Positions 8,439 through 17,030 of a stretch of 64,000 bases of DNA are shown piece after piece. Positions within the stretch are counted from its first letter, which is position 1; the number at the start of each line of letters is the position of its first letter. A model generated the notes under the pieces. The model did no database searches and was not told the DNA's origin. It worked only from the letters and a program-made list of their open reading frames with translations. This stretch comes from Pseudomonadota bacterium (GTDB lineage: Bacteria; Myxococcota_A; Polyangia; Polyangiales; Polyangiaceae): positions 1 to 64,000 of the forward strand of contig JAEYWK010000140.1 in the NCBI GenBank assembly GCA_023431345.1. The letters are read 5' to 3'. A program made the position numbers and the translations under genes.

Positions 8439-9145
8439 GTTGCCTCCACGCTCGTGGGGTCGTCGCTGAGCCGGTAGCCCACGCCCCGCACCGTCTCGAT
8501 CCACGACGGCTCGGCGCCTGCTTCGGCGATCTTCTTTCGCAGCCCCTTGACGTGGGAGTCGATGGTGCGATCCGTGATGCGAAAGCCGTCACCCCACACG
8601 CGATCGATCAGCTCCGCGCGCGTGAACACGCGGCCGGGGCTGCCCAGCAGCGTCGCCAGCAGATCGAACTCGACCCGCGTGAGATCGAGCGCACGCCCGC
8701 CGGCCAGCGCGCGGCGCGTGCGCGGGTCGGTGCTGAGCGGCGGTACTGGTCGCACCGGCGCGCCCTGCGAAGGCGGACCGCCTTGCGCGCTACGGCGCAG
8801 CACCGCTCGCACTCGCGCGACGATTTCGCGCGGCGAGAACGGCTTGGTGACGTAGTCATCGGCGCCCGACTCGAGCGCCGCCACGCGGTCGGCCTCGGCG
8901 TCACGGCTCGACAGCACGATGATGGGCATCGGCCGCGCCGTGGCGCGCCAGCTGCGGATCAGGTCGAAGCCGCTGCCATCGGGCAGCATCAGGTCGAGCA
9001 CGACCAGATCGGCTCCGTCGGCGAGCGCGGCGGCCTCAGCGGCATTTTTCGCCGGCACTACCAAGAAACCGTCGCGGCTGAGCACGTAAGCCAAAGACTC
9101 GAGAATGGCAGGCTCGTCTTCCACGAGCAGGATACGCGCGGTCAT
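8435..9145 (-). CDS. OmpR-family response regulator, CreB-like
   Basis: The protein is 236 residues. The receiver domain has phospho-acceptor Asp51 in VVLDLMLPDGSGF and conserved Lys101 in YVTKPFSPREI. The C-terminal winged-helix domain includes LTRVEFDLLATLLGSPGRVFTRAEL and TIDSHVKGLRKKI. It is the first gene of a two-gene operon; the histidine kinase starts within its stop codon. The phosphohistidine phosphatase gene sixA lies divergently 47 bp away, so one short control region serves both. Confidence 0.92.
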   Translation of the reverse strand: MTARILLVEDEPAILESLAYVLSRDGFLVVPAKNAAEAAALADGADLVVLDLMLPDGSGFDLIRSWRATARPMPIIVLSSRDAEADRVAALESGADDYVTKPFSPREIVARVRAVLRRSAQGGPPSQGAPVRPVPPLSTDPRTRRALAGGRALDLTRVEFDLLATLLGSPGRVFTRAELIDRVWGDGFRITDRTIDSHVKGLRKKIAEAGAEPSWIETVRGVGYRLSDDPTSVEAT

Positions 9146-9192
9146 CGGGGCGCCTCATGGTAGCGTAAGCAGGTGCGCTGCGGCGCGCGCGC

Positions 9193-9675
9193 ATGAAGAC
9201 GCTGTTCGTCCTTCGCCACGGTCACGCTGCCTCGGAGTCGGCAGGGGCGTCCGATCACGAGCGCGAGCTCACGGCGCGCGGTGTGGGCGAGGTGCAGCGG
9301 TCCGTCTCGCGGCTGCTCGAGCAGAGCAATTGGCCGACGCTCATGCTCAGCTCGACGGCGCTGCGCGCTCGTCAATCTGCCGAGCTGTGCCTGCGTGCCT
9401 TCTCGCCCCAGCCCGAGCTGCAGCTGCTCGACGAGCTCTACCTGGCGCCGCCGCCGAGCTACCTCGCCGCGCTCGCCACACGCGGTGGGGAGCACGCGGG
9501 CGTCATGCTCGTCGGACACAACCCCGGGCTCGAAGCGCTCATTTATGTCCTGACCCAGCGCTCTGAACATCTGGCCACGGCGTCTCTCGTCGAGGTCGAG
9601 CTTTCGGTCGATTCTTGGAGCGACCTCGCGGAGCCGCGGGGAATTGGCCGAATCGTGCACACTTTTAGGGCTTGA
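9193..9675 (+). CDS. sixA: SixA-type phosphohistidine phosphatase
   Basis: The protein is 160 residues, a histidine-phosphatase fold protein. The catalytic RHGHA is at residues 8-12, with His9 nucleophilic; ELTARG, LSSTALRARQSAEL and the second active-site His in LVGHNPGLEAL follow. SixA in E. coli removes phosphate from His-containing phosphotransfer proteins. It is divergent from a two-component operon, so it may modulate that or another phosphorelay. sspB starts 78 bp downstream on the same strand. Confidence 0.9.
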   Translation: MKTLFVLRHGHAASESAGASDHERELTARGVGEVQRSVSRLLEQSNWPTLMLSSTALRARQSAELCLRAFSPQPELQLLDELYLAPPPSYLAALATRGGEHAGVMLVGHNPGLEALIYVLTQRSEHLATASLVEVELSVDSWSDLAEPRGIGRIVHTFRA

Positions 9676-9753
9676 ACGAGCCCCGAAAGGCCTCCGCCGG
9701 GGCGAGGCTGCGCTGGCTTTTGGGCGCCCGAGGGGTTATTAACGCCCGTCCAG

Positions 9754-10443
9754 ATGCCCATGACGCGCCTGCCGCCGAAGAAAGACGTGGCTCTCGCTCT
9801 GCTCGAGCAAGCTACCGTCTTGGTTCACCTCGACCCGCGCGGGGACGAGGTGCAGGTGCCGCCGTGGTTCAAGCGCCAGCCGCAGCTGGTGCTGCAGATC
9901 GGCCTCAACATGCCGAAGCCCATCCCCGACCTGAACGTCGATGATGAGGGCATCTCGTGCACGCTGAGCTTCAGTAACTCACCGCACTACTGCCACCTGC
10001 CGTGGAGCTCGGTCTATGCGCTGATCGGCGCGAGCGGTCGCGGCATGGTGTGGCCGGATGACGTGCCGAAGGAGGTCGCCGGTCAATACGTGGTGACGGG
10101 CCCGAAGGAAGAGGCCAAGCCGCGCGCCGCGCTGCACGCGGTGGGCACCGAGCCGTCGCCCGACGAGCAGGCCGCCAAGGCCGACGCCAAGAAGAAGAAG
10201 CGCGCGCGCAAGGCCAAAGAGGCGAAAGAAACCGAGAAGGCGACGCGAGCCTCGCGCCCGAAGAAGAAGCCTGTCGCCGCCGTCCCGGCGCCGGAAGCCG
10301 CTGCCGAAAAAGCGCGCCCCGGCCGGGCCCCGGCAGCTCCTGCCGTTGCGGCAGGCTCGCCCGCACGGCGCGCGGGCGGCACGGCTGCCGCCGGCAACAA
10401 GAAGAAGCGCGAGCTTCCGCCTTACCTGCGCGTCGTGAAGTAA
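9754..10443 (+). CDS. sspB: SspB-like ClpXP specificity-enhancing factor
   Basis: The protein is 229 residues. The N-terminal 110 residues match the SspB fold: ALLEQATVLVHLDPRGDEVQ, VPPWFKRQPQLVLQIGLN and SFSNSPHYCHLPWSSVYALI. SspB tethers ssrA-tagged and other substrates to ClpXP. Residues 125-229 form a long Lys/Ala/Pro-rich low-complexity tail (many KKK and RPKKK clusters), which presumably carries the flexible ClpX-binding end. The tail is longer than in E. coli (165 residues in all). It ends only 1 bp from the stop of the convergent lipoprotein gene. Confidence 0.88.
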   Translation: MPMTRLPPKKDVALALLEQATVLVHLDPRGDEVQVPPWFKRQPQLVLQIGLNMPKPIPDLNVDDEGISCTLSFSNSPHYCHLPWSSVYALIGASGRGMVWPDDVPKEVAGQYVVTGPKEEAKPRAALHAVGTEPSPDEQAAKADAKKKKRARKAKEAKETEKATRASRPKKKPVAAVPAPEAAAEKARPGRAPAAPAVAAGSPARRAGGTAAAGNKKKRELPPYLRVVK

Positions 10444-10444
10444 C

Positions 10445-10900
10445 TCAAGAGCCGCTACCTGCGCCCGAGGCGGCTTGCCCGCCAGCGCCCGCTTCGCCGG
10501 CCTCGCCGCCAGCCGCCGCGCCGCCAGCTGCAGCGCCGCCAGCCGCCGCGCCCCCATCGCCACCGTTCGAGGCGTCGGCGACGCAGGCGTAACGGCCTCC
10601 GCTCAGCGCGCACACGTAGCCTTCCACGCAGCCGATGCTCGAGTAGTGGCAGTCGCCGCTGGAGCAGGCCCCGAAGCGACTGCAGGTTTGGTTCGGCTCG
10701 CAGTCGCTTGGCTTGCGGCACGACTTCTCGTCGTCGATATCCGGGCGCTCCGTGTCGTAGCAGGTGCCCGAGTGGGCATCGCACAAGTACCCGTACTCAC
10801 AATCGTAGTCGTCGTAGCAGCCCTCTTCCTCGTAGATCGGACAGCCCGAAAGGCCGATGCCGATGAGCCCCAGCGCCGCGAGGAAAGCCGATTTCTTCAT
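10445..10900 (-). CDS. Cys-rich lipoprotein with Gly/Ala repeat tail
   Basis: The protein is 151 residues. The lipobox ends at Cys20 (GLSGCPIYE). Twelve Cys in residues 28-107 are arranged as repeats such as CYDDYDCEYGYLCD, CRKPSDCEPNQTC and CHYSSIGCVEGYVC. This resembles the small Cys-rich units common in myxobacterial surface proteins. The C-terminus is a low-complexity tail with three GGAAA units. Function is unknown. It is convergent with sspB with one base between stops and no obvious terminator. Confidence 0.75.
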   Translation of the reverse strand: MKKSAFLAALGLIGIGLSGCPIYEEEGCYDDYDCEYGYLCDAHSGTCYDTERPDIDDEKSCRKPSDCEPNQTCSRFGACSSGDCHYSSIGCVEGYVCALSGGRYACVADASNGGDGGAAAGGAAAGGAAAGGEAGEAGAGGQAASGAGSGS

Positions 10901-11166
10901 GAGGTGCTCCGAGCCGCGCAGCTGGTCTGCGAGCCGCAGGCGGAGGCTAGCAAAAAGGCCTGCCCCCCGCCCGTCGCGCGAGCGTTCGGCGCGACTTGCG
11001 CCATTCTGTCATCCGAGCGCTCGCGCACGGCGGCGACCAATCGTCTCCGGCGGACGGGAAAGGCTCGCGACGCTCGTCACCTCCCGCTAAGCTTTGCGCG
11101 CGCTCGAGCGCCGTCCGTGCCGCTCGGCCGGTCGTCCTCGAGCTAGCCCGCACCCGGCCCCACTTC

Positions 11167-13512
11167 ATGGACGTTCGCTGTAATCGTTGTGGCACTGAGT
11201 ACGAGTTCGACGACGCGCTGATCTCGGAGCGGGGGACGACCGTCAAGTGCACGAACTGCGGGCTGCAGTTCAAGGTGTACCCGAGCCATCACAGCGGCGG
11301 CCCCGAGCGCTGGGTGGTGCGTACGGCCGAAGGGCGCGAGCTCGTGTTCACGTCGCTGCGCGAGCTGCAGCGAGGCATCGCCGACCGCAAGGTGGGCCCC
11401 GGCGACATGTTGACGCGCGGACAGAAGCCGGCGCGTCCGCTCAGCTCCATCGCCGAGCTCGAGCCCTTCTTCCAAAGTAGCTGGGGCAAGGGTGCGGCTA
11501 CACAGGAGCGCGTTCCGCGGACGCTGCACGGCGTCGCGCCTCCCCCCAACTCGATTCCGCCCTCTCAAGTCGCCAGCACCGTCTCGTCGCCCTTCCCGTA
11601 CATCACCGAAAGCGGCGGCGAGCCAGAGCCGATCAGCGCCTCCGCGATGCGAGCCGAGTCCGCGCCGCTGGAAGCGCTCTCGGTGACGCTGCCGGCCGTG
11701 GAAGACGCGCCGCACCAGCAACAAGCCGCGCGAGCCAGGGCCGACGCCGCTGCCTCCGCGGTGACGACGACGGTCGCGGGGGTGCCGGGCGGTGCGACCT
11801 TGCCGTCGATCGATGCGTCGCCGAGCGCGCCCACGCCGATGACGCCGGCCGCTTCAGTGGCGACGCCGCTCTCCAGCACGATGGCGCTCGACGACTACGA
11901 GCGGCAGCGGCGCGAGCGCTCGGCGCCGCACAGCGCGCGAATTCCGCTGGAAACCGTGCCGCGTTCGACGCCGTTCGCAGCGCCGCGCGGACCGCTCGAG
12001 TCATCGCCGCGCTCGTCGCCTCGCGCCACGCTAGAGTCGTCGCCCCGCGCGCCGATCAGCAGCCGAGGCAGCTTCCATTCCTACGACGAGCTGGCGACGC
12101 CGGCCGCCGATCGCGCCTTCGATGCCCAGCGTGCTCGCTCGCGCTGGATCGTGGGGGTGGTCGCGCTGGGCATGTTCGGCCTGATCGCCGCGACGGTGGG
12201 GCGCCGCTACTTGGTGGGCGCCACGGTGCCGAGCGCGACGCCCGCGCCGCTGACCGACATCCGCGTGAAGGACTTGCTCAAGCACGGCAACCAGCTCGCC
12301 GACGAGGGCGACTACGAGGGCGCGCAGGAAGAGCTCGTCAAAGCCAGCGCGCTCGCGGAAAAAGACGTGAAGGTGCTGGGCGCTTTGGCGCGGCTCGAGA
12401 CGCTGCGGGCCGACGTGTTTTGGCTGAAGCTGCGCTTGCTCGAGCCTTCGTCGACGGAGCTGGTGGCGGAGACGCACCGCGAGCTCGGTCGTCGCGTCGG
12501 CAAGGCGCGGCAGGCCGCCGACCGCGCGTTCGCCGTAGCGCCCGAAGATCCGACCGTGATCCGCGCGCGCGTCGACTCCATGCGCTTGAGCGGCGACGCT
12601 GACAAGGCGCGGGAGTGGATCGCGCCGGTGAGCAGCAACGCCAGCCAGCCCGAGAACGCCTTCGTGCTCGCGGCGCTCGATCTCTCGGACTCAGCGCCGG
12701 TGTGGGCGAGCGTGATCGATCGCTTGCGCACGGCGGTCGCGGGTGAGCGCGAGCCGGGGCGCGCGCGCGCGGCGCTGGTTTACGCGCTCGTCCTCGCCGA
12801 TCGCGTCGCGGAGGCGCGCGCCGAGCTGGCGAAGCTCGAGGCGCAGCCCAAGCCGCACGTGCTGATCGACGAGCTGCGCGCTTTCGTGTCGCGGGCGCCG
12901 GGCGCGGCCGCCGCTGGTGCTTCCGCGGCGCCGTCGCCGCTTTCGGTGGTCGACCCCCGCAAGCTGCCGAAGCTCGACACCAGCGTCCAGCCCGAAGACA
13001 AACCGACACCAGGCGTCCCTAGCGATTTCCGCGCCGCCCTCAGCCAAGCGGCCGCCGCGGTACGCGCGGGCAACTTGGGCCGCGCCGAGACGCTCTACCT
13101 CGCCGCGCTCGCCGATCAGCCCGGTAACGTGGAGGCGCTCTCGGGGTTGGGTGACGTCGCGCGGCGCCGGGGGGATGCGACTCGTGCCGCGCAGCTCTAC
13201 GATCAGGTCTTGGCCCAGAACCCCAGCTACCTCCCCGCGATGATCGCGAGCGCGGATCAGAAATGGGCCGCCGGTAACCGCGCGGGCGCGCTCGTGCTGT
13301 ACCGGCGCATCGTCGATCAAGTCGGACCGGGCTCGGATTACGGCGTACGCGCCCAGGCTCGCCTGAACGAGGCCGCGAGCGCTCCGCAGGCGGCCCCCAG
13401 CGCGGCGGAGCCGTCGAAAGACGTCACGCCATCCGCCGCGCCCGAGCCAGAGCCGGCGCCAGCGAAAGAAGCGCCTCACATCGACTCGACCGACCTGCCG
13501 GGGGCTCCATGA
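11167..13512 (+). CDS. Zinc-ribbon / GYF-like / TPR single-pass membrane protein
   Basis: The protein is 781 residues. An MJ0042-type zinc ribbon (Cys5, Cys8, Cys28, Cys31) is followed by a GYF-2-like segment (WVVRTAEGRELVFTSLRELQRGI) at about 45-100. A long Ser/Pro/Ala-rich disordered region follows. A single membrane helix lies near 323-345 (WIVGVVALGMFGLIAATVG), then TPR repeats to about 755, including GNLGRAETLYLAALADQPGN and GDATRAAQLYDQVLAQNP. The ribbon is thus cytoplasmic and the TPRs periplasmic, a layout for protein-complex scaffolding. ATG 11167 was chosen because the ribbon begins right after it. Its stop overlaps the sppA start (ATGA). Confidence 0.82.
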   Translation: MDVRCNRCGTEYEFDDALISERGTTVKCTNCGLQFKVYPSHHSGGPERWVVRTAEGRELVFTSLRELQRGIADRKVGPGDMLTRGQKPARPLSSIAELEPFFQSSWGKGAATQERVPRTLHGVAPPPNSIPPSQVASTVSSPFPYITESGGEPEPISASAMRAESAPLEALSVTLPAVEDAPHQQQAARARADAAASAVTTTVAGVPGGATLPSIDASPSAPTPMTPAASVATPLSSTMALDDYERQRRERSAPHSARIPLETVPRSTPFAAPRGPLESSPRSSPRATLESSPRAPISSRGSFHSYDELATPAADRAFDAQRARSRWIVGVVALGMFGLIAATVGRRYLVGATVPSATPAPLTDIRVKDLLKHGNQLADEGDYEGAQEELVKASALAEKDVKVLGALARLETLRADVFWLKLRLLEPSSTELVAETHRELGRRVGKARQAADRAFAVAPEDPTVIRARVDSMRLSGDADKAREWIAPVSSNASQPENAFVLAALDLSDSAPVWASVIDRLRTAVAGEREPGRARAALVYALVLADRVAEARAELAKLEAQPKPHVLIDELRAFVSRAPGAAAAGASAAPSPLSVVDPRKLPKLDTSVQPEDKPTPGVPSDFRAALSQAAAAVRAGNLGRAETLYLAALADQPGNVEALSGLGDVARRRGDATRAAQLYDQVLAQNPSYLPAMIASADQKWAAGNRAGALVLYRRIVDQVGPGSDYGVRAQARLNEAASAPQAAPSAAEPSKDVTPSAAPEPEPAPAKEAPHIDSTDLPGAP

Positions 13513-15314
13513 AGCGATCGCTTTCCGTGACCCTGCTCGTGTTGCCGCTGCTCGCGGTGGTGGCCTGCCACGGCCGCCCGCGCAGCGGCTCGAGTGGCTC
13601 GAGCGGCTCACCGACGCTCGACAAGACGGTGGCGCAGTTCGATCTCACGGCGGGCGTGCCCGAGAGCATCGGGGGCGGGCTGTTTCAGCCCCCCGCGTCG
13701 CGCACCTACGTGGCGCTCGCGCGCTCGGTCGAGCGCATCGTCGACGATCCGGACATCGGCGGCGCGTTCGTGAAGATCGGCGGCGCCTCGCTCGACTGGG
13801 CGCAAACCGAGGAGCTCGGCGCGCTGTTCGAGAAGGTGAAGAAGAAGGGTAAGCCGGTCGTCTGCCACGCGCACGTGCTCAGTAACTCGAGCGCGGCGCT
13901 GGCGCTGCGCGGCTGCTCGCGCACGTGGCTGAGCCCCGCGGGCGAGGCCGACACGGTGGGTATCGCGGCGCAGGTCATGTACATGCGCGGCCTGTTCGAC
14001 AAGCTGAAGGTCGGCGTGGATTTCCTGCACGTGGGCAAGTTCAAGAGCGGCGCCGAGCCGTTCACGCGTGAGGGCCCGAGCGAGGCGGCGCGCGAATCGC
14101 TCACGGAGACACTGCGCGCGATCCGTGACGCCTGGCTCGACCAAGCGACGCAAGCCGGCAAACCTGCGAGCGTACGCGCGGCGCTCGAGCAAGGCCCGTG
14201 GAGTCCGAACGAAGCCAAGGCGCACGGCTTGGTCGACGCGGTCGGCTTCGAGTCCGAGGCGCTCGTGGACGCGAAGAAGCTGTCCAAGGCCGAGCGCGTG
14301 AAAGTGAGCTACGGCGCCGGCAGCGGCGGCTCGTCGGGGCCCGACATCGCGGAAATCTTGCGCGTCATCTCGGGCAGCAACCAGAGCTCGACCTCGCGTC
14401 CGCACGTCGCCGTCATCCCCGCGGAAGGCTCGATCAGCATGGATGCGGGGGGGCCGCTCGAGAGCGGCGGCATCACCGCCCGCGCCATCACGAAGACGCT
14501 GCGCCGACTCAAGAACGACGACACAGTGAAGGCCGTCGTGCTCCGCATCGATTCGCCCGGAGGCTCGGCCCTCGCCAGTGACTTGATCTGGCACGAGCTG
14601 CGCGAGCTCAAGAAGAAGAAGCCGCTGGTGGTGTCCGTGGGCGGCATGGCCGCCAGCGGCGGTTACTACATGGCTTGCGCGGCGGATCGCATCATCGCCG
14701 AGCCGACCAGCATCGTCGGATCGATCGGCGTGTTCGGCGGCAAGATCGTGCTGTCGAGCGCGCTCGAAGAGGTGGGCGTGCACACCGAGACGTTTCCGGC
14801 CAGCCCCGAGCCCGGGGCGGCGGCGCGAGCGGCCGCGCAGTCTCCGTTCAGCACCTGGGATGACGCGACGCGCGAGCGCATCCGCGCCAGCATGCAGTCC
14901 GTTTACGATTTGTTCATCACGCGCGTCTCCGACTCACGCAAGATGCCGCGTGAAAAAGTGGAAGAGCACGCCCAGGGCCGCATCTGGAGCGGCAAGCAAG
15001 GGCTCGAGCGCGGGCTCGTCGATCAGCTGGGCGGCGTCACCGACGCGGTCCGTCACGCGCGCAAGCTGGCAGAGCTGCCGGACGACTCTCCCGTCACCGT
15101 CGAGGGCGATCAAGACAGCTTGCTCGAGATGCTGCTGGTAGGCGAAGACGCCAATCAAGAGCAGGTGCAGCAGGCGCTGGCCGCGTATCGAGAGCGCTCG
15201 CTGGTGATCCGCGGGCTCCCGGTGGAGCTCCGCCGCTACGCTTCGGCGCTCGGGCCGCTAGCTTCGGGCGAGCGAGTGGTCGCGGCGCTACCGTTCGGCG
15301 TCTCGTTCGAGTGA
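13509..15314 (+). CDS. sppA: Signal peptide peptidase SppA (67K type), lipoprotein form
   Basis: The protein is 601 residues, a tandem-domain SppA like the E. coli enzyme. It cuts residual signal peptides in the membrane. The catalytic Lys179 is in KFKSGAEPF of the N-terminal domain and the Ser383 nucleophile in GGMAASGGYY of the C-terminal domain. IDSPGGSALASD precedes the latter. The N-terminus is a lipobox (Cys20 in AVVACHG) rather than a plain membrane helix, so it may be lipid-anchored. The start overlaps the TPR gene by 4 bp. The last 79 bp overlap the convergent ZIP-permease gene. Confidence 0.93.
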   Translation: MKRSLSVTLLVLPLLAVVACHGRPRSGSSGSSGSPTLDKTVAQFDLTAGVPESIGGGLFQPPASRTYVALARSVERIVDDPDIGGAFVKIGGASLDWAQTEELGALFEKVKKKGKPVVCHAHVLSNSSAALALRGCSRTWLSPAGEADTVGIAAQVMYMRGLFDKLKVGVDFLHVGKFKSGAEPFTREGPSEAARESLTETLRAIRDAWLDQATQAGKPASVRAALEQGPWSPNEAKAHGLVDAVGFESEALVDAKKLSKAERVKVSYGAGSGGSSGPDIAEILRVISGSNQSSTSRPHVAVIPAEGSISMDAGGPLESGGITARAITKTLRRLKNDDTVKAVVLRIDSPGGSALASDLIWHELRELKKKKPLVVSVGGMAASGGYYMACAADRIIAEPTSIVGSIGVFGGKIVLSSALEEVGVHTETFPASPEPGAAARAAAQSPFSTWDDATRERIRASMQSVYDLFITRVSDSRKMPREKVEEHAQGRIWSGKQGLERGLVDQLGGVTDAVRHARKLAELPDDSPVTVEGDQDSLLEMLLVGEDANQEQVQQALAAYRERSLVIRGLPVELRRYASALGPLASGERVVAALPFGVSFE

Positions 15315-16969
15315 GCGCGCTCGTGAGCGTGGGTGTGCCCATGCCCATGGCCGTGGTGATGGTGATGCTGCTCGTTCTCGGCCACGAACCAGCCTGCGAG
15401 CCAGCGCCTCACGCCGACCCGCTCGACCCGCAGCAGGATCAGTAGCCCCAAGAGCACGGCCGCGCCTCGGCCGGCAGACTCCGGGAAATTCAGCGGATTG
15501 GCGATCGGAGCGACCTGGTTGATGCCGATGCCGAGCGCCCCCGTCAGGCACACCATCCAGATCACGACCGGCACGAAGCCGCGCCGGCCGAGCGTGCGCC
15601 ACAGCTCGACCAAGATCGCGGCGCCGAGCGCGCTCGAGAGCAGCACGCACGTCAGCGCTGCGCCCGGCGACAAGCCCTTTTGCGTGAGTGCGCCGAACGT
15701 CACCACCATTGGTCCGCCGCTTCCGAGCAGCGCGCCGACGGCTCCGCTCATGAGCAGCTCGCTCGGTTTGCCCAAAGAGTCGAGCAGGGCGCCTCCGGGC
15801 AAGGCGTGCGCGAGCACGGCCGCCAGCGCCACTGCGATCAGCCAGATGGCGGTCATGCGATCGAAGCGGGCGAGCTGATTTGGGACGCGGCGGGGAAGCG
15901 CCGCTAGACGCTCGGCCGTGTGCTTCGCGGCGTCTTCGCCGGCGATCGCGATGCCGAGCATCGCGACGGCGCCCGCGACCAGCGGGACGAGCGTGGTGGC
16001 CGCGAAGGCCGCGAGTGACCAAGCGATGCCGTAGGTGCCGAGGCCGAGCAAGATGCCTTCTGCCCCGAAGGCGAAGCCGAGACGTCGCCCCAGCACGACC
16101 GGCAGCGAATTACCGAGCTTCTCTAGCTCCCGATGCACGCGCGGGCCGAGCAGGAAGCTGAGGGCGAGCCCAATCAACAGGAAGGGCGCGCTCTGCATCG
16201 CGACGCGCGTGGCGACCTCCAAGAGCTCCCCTACGCCGTGCTCTTCGCCGTGCTCGTGCTCGTGCCCGCCGATCAGCACGAGCGACAACCCGAGCGCGGC
16301 CGCGAGCAAATCTGCGACGCGGGCCGCCTCCGTCTTGGGCAGATCTTCGAGCCAGTCGTGCGTGACGACGTGCAGCAGCACGCCGCCGACTAGCGCGCCA
16401 ATCCAAGCCGACGCCGACGCGAGCGTGCTCGCCGGGACCGCGAAGGAAATGCCGACGCCCACCACGCTCGCCACCGCGAGCGCGCCGGCGCGGCGCAGCG
16501 CTACCGGGAGCCCATACTCGCCGCGGTACGCGAGCGTCACGACCGCCACGAGCGGCACGGTGTGCGCGATCAGCGCCAAGATCACGTCGAGGTGCTCGAG
16601 CACGCCGCCGGGCATCGCCGCGTAGGCCCCGATGCCGAGGCCGTCGCCCACGTGATGCACGAGTAAGCCAAAAAATCCGGCTTCGAGCGCCAGGCGTCGC
16701 GGCGACATCCCTGCCCGGCGCGAGGCGAGCTGCTCGATGAGCGGGTGCAGCAGCATCGGAGCGACGAGCCCCACCAAGAACGCCAGCGCTCCCCAGAGCC
16801 CGGCGCCCGACAGCGCCTCCGGCAGCAGATGCGTCAGCACCACGCCTGCGGCCGCGGTGGCGGCGAACGTGCGCAGCAGGCCGAGCACGGTAGGGCGAGC
16901 TCCCGAGACAGCCGTCAATGCTGCTCCGAGCGCGACAGCCAGGACAGCGACAAGCAGGGCGAGCAGCAC
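15236..16969 (-). CDS. ZIP-like metal transporter fused to ArsP/DUF318-type permease, His-rich tail
   Basis: The protein is 577 residues with about 15 membrane segments. The N-terminal half (1-215) resembles a ZIP metal transporter: THLLPEAL, HHVGDGLGIGAYAA (ZIP helix-4 position) and LIAHTVPLVAVV (helix-5 position). After a His/Glu patch, HEHEHGEEH, at about 228-236, the second half looks like an ArsP/DUF318 permease: VAMQSAPFLLIGLALSFLLG and LSPGAALTCVLLSSALG. The C-terminus has a His/Gly-rich metal-binding tail (HHHHHGHGHGHTHAHE). Divalent metal transport is inferred. Such a fusion is unusual. The final 26 codons are antisense to the end of sppA. Confidence 0.7.
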   Translation of the reverse strand: MLLALLVAVLAVALGAALTAVSGARPTVLGLLRTFAATAAAGVVLTHLLPEALSGAGLWGALAFLVGLVAPMLLHPLIEQLASRRAGMSPRRLALEAGFFGLLVHHVGDGLGIGAYAAMPGGVLEHLDVILALIAHTVPLVAVVTLAYRGEYGLPVALRRAGALAVASVVGVGISFAVPASTLASASAWIGALVGGVLLHVVTHDWLEDLPKTEAARVADLLAAALGLSLVLIGGHEHEHGEEHGVGELLEVATRVAMQSAPFLLIGLALSFLLGPRVHRELEKLGNSLPVVLGRRLGFAFGAEGILLGLGTYGIAWSLAAFAATTLVPLVAGAVAMLGIAIAGEDAAKHTAERLAALPRRVPNQLARFDRMTAIWLIAVALAAVLAHALPGGALLDSLGKPSELLMSGAVGALLGSGGPMVVTFGALTQKGLSPGAALTCVLLSSALGAAILVELWRTLGRRGFVPVVIWMVCLTGALGIGINQVAPIANPLNFPESAGRGAAVLLGLLILLRVERVGVRRWLAGWFVAENEQHHHHHGHGHGHTHAHERAHSNETPNGSAATTRSPEASGPSAEA

Positions 16970-17030
16970 GGTGGGTCAGCCCGCCCAGGTGAAGCGGGGC
17001 GACGTGTCTAGCACGCGGCCGAGCCGGGCG

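Noticed and set aside
13608..14783. Minus-strand frame of 391 codons opposite sppA
   Set aside because: sppA has both catalytic residues in the plus frame; the antisense translation is Arg/Ala/His-rich without signals or motifs.
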